NCBI GenBank assembly: GCA_003213015.1
Contig: QCOG01000001.1
Location: 248,001-312,000 of the forward strand
Reading direction: 5' to 3'
Length of the DNA: 64,000 nt
Source: Pelagibacteraceae bacterium AG-430-F16
Lineage (GTDB): Bacteria > Pseudomonadota > Alphaproteobacteria > Pelagibacterales > Pelagibacteraceae
Shown in pieces: positions 63,226 to 64,000 of the stretch. Each line of letters starts with the position of its first letter. Positions within the stretch are counted from its first letter, which is position 1. The position numbers and the translations under genes are program-made. Below the pieces are notes generated by a model that saw only the letters and a program-made list of their open reading frames with translations, had not been told where the DNA came from and searched no databases.

Positions 63226-64000
63226 ATGGAATATATAAATTTATTATTTTCTGAAATTTACAAAATACTTTATGTTTTAATTCCTGTTCTTATATCAGTG
63301 GCAATGATTGTGTGGCTTGATAGGAGAATTTGGGCTTTTGTTCAAAAAAGAAGAGGGCCAAATGTAGTAGGTCCTTTCGGTTTATTTCAAACTTTGGCAG
63401 ATGCGCTTAAATATATTTTCAAAGAAATTATAATACCTGCGAGTTCGAATAAAGTTATATTTATTTTAGCCCCAATAGTTACAATGACTTTAGCCCTTAT
63501 TGCATGGGCAGTAATTCCTTTCAGTGAGAATTATGTTTTGGCTGACATAAATGTTGGTATCCTTTACATATTTGCAATTTCTTCTTTGGGTGTTTATGGA
63601 ATAATAATGGGCGGCTGGGCCTCAAATTCAAAGTATCCATTTTTAGGCTCAATAAGATCTGCTGCACAAATGGTCTCTTACGAAGTTTCTATCGGGGTAA
63701 TAATCATTAATGTTTTATTGTGCGTTGGTTCGTTAAACTTAAGTGATATAGTTTTAGCTCAAGAGAAAATTTGGTTTGTAATTCCTTTATTCCCAATGTT
63801 TGTAATTTTCTTTATTTCATCGCTTGCAGAGACAAATAGACCACCATTTGATTTACCTGAAGCAGAGGCTGAATTAGTTGCGGGTTATCAAACAGAGTAT
63901 AGCGGTATGATGTATGCAATGTTTTGGTTGGGCGAATATGCAAATATTTTGCTAATGTGTGCACTCGGGTCAATTCTTTTTCTGGGAGGCTGGTTAGCAC
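63226..64000 (+). CDS. nuoH: NADH-quinone oxidoreductase subunit H (partial, runs off window)
   Basis: 258 codons are visible to the window edge, still open. An N-terminal helix, then [18 protein letters not shown] (NuoH signature 1), [16 protein letters not shown] and [24 protein letters not shown] (signature 2) identify NuoH, which lines the quinone chamber. The ATG directly follows the nuoG stop. The 3' end lies outside the window. Confidence 0.97.
   Translation, partial: MEYINLLFSEIYKILYVLIPVLISVAMIVWLDRRIWAFVQKRRGPNVVGPFGLFQTLADALKYIFKEIIIPASSNKVIFILAPIVTMTLALIAWAVIPFSENYVLADINVGILYIFAISSLGVYGIIMGGWASNSKYPFLGSIRSAAQMVSYEVSIGVIIINVLLCVGSLNLSDIVLAQEKIWFVIPLFPMFVIFFISSLAETNRPPFDLPEAEAELVAGYQTEYSGMMYAMFWLGEYANILLMCALGSILFLGGWLA

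Noticed and set aside
1-64000. CRISPR arrays, insertion sequences, prophage or integron signatures
   Set aside because: No regularly spaced repeats, transposase, integrase or phage structural genes were seen on either strand.
63812-64000. 62-codon minus-strand frame at the right edge
   Set aside because: Antisense to nuoH, whose signature motifs are clear in the plus strand.

Overview
The window is 64 kb of very AT-rich, densely packed alphaproteobacterial chromosome. It looks like a member of the SAR11 (Pelagibacterales) group: most neighbouring genes overlap by 1-16 bp or sit a few bases apart, lysine/asparagine/isoleucine codons dominate, there are no insertion sequences, prophage genes or CRISPR arrays, and the metabolic signature (aprMBA, TRAP transporters, organosulfonate enzymes, Amt, Anbu, glucosylglycerate genes) fits a streamlined marine heterotroph. 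Species-level assignment is inference; no 16S gene is present.

Layout. 1-2060: the tail of a probable rseP, HU, an ammonium transporter and a strong terminator. 2058-8571: a mosaic of short divergent and convergent units (Bcp peroxiredoxin with a glycosyltransferase, rhodanese, HCCA isomerase, ABA4-like membrane protein, recX, cysQ with tiny coupled genes, mnmA, a six-TM membrane protein). 8644-13892: a tightly overlapping operon of a metC-like lyase, an MFS carrier, pabB-pabA-pabC-like folate precursor genes and a HIT protein. 13980-22551: a sulfur island with APS reductase (aprM-aprB-aprA), a conserved-looking unknown, a TauE-type exporter, a periplasmic thioredoxin, sulfolactate sulfo-lyase (suyAB) and sulfoacetaldehyde acetyltransferase (xsc). 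Together these would cleave C2/C3 sulfonates to sulfite and carbon intermediates, then export the sulfite or oxidise it to APS. 22553-26034: an SxtJ / DUF5989 / carbamoyltransferase / SGNH quartet, probably for envelope glycan modification. 26099-29495: msrB, a renalase-like flavoprotein, a TAXI binding protein and the Anbu proteasome homologue. 29607-34847: a circularly permuted ATP-grasp protein, then phosphatase, synthase and phosphorylase genes that form a putative glucosylglycerate synthesis and recycling cassette.

34866-41665: small proteins, a second SGNH protein, an ABM-domain protein, hydratase, M23 peptidase, SDR, TerC and a GMC oxidoreductase. 41808-47139: a TRAP transporter (dctP-dctQ-dctM), an NCS1 permease and an SDR in one direction. 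The dctP leader can fold into a hairpin whose loop is complementary to the Shine-Dalgarno region, the best candidate here for an undescribed cis-regulatory RNA. 47129-50267: small envelope proteins, ybgC, a family-5-like uracil-DNA glycosylase, a histidine phosphatase and a DUF1289 protein. 50351-56533: tRNA-Leu, the protein quality-control block tig-clpP-clpX-lon, tRNA-Val and tRNA-Asp. 56635-64000: the start of the respiratory complex I operon, nuoA to nuoH, which runs off the window.

No gene-free stretch exceeds 300 bases. About nine short genes under 60 codons were found by reading the gaps. Several are supported by start/stop overlaps with neighbours or by a good ribosome binding site. 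All family assignments come from reading motifs by eye; no database search was run.
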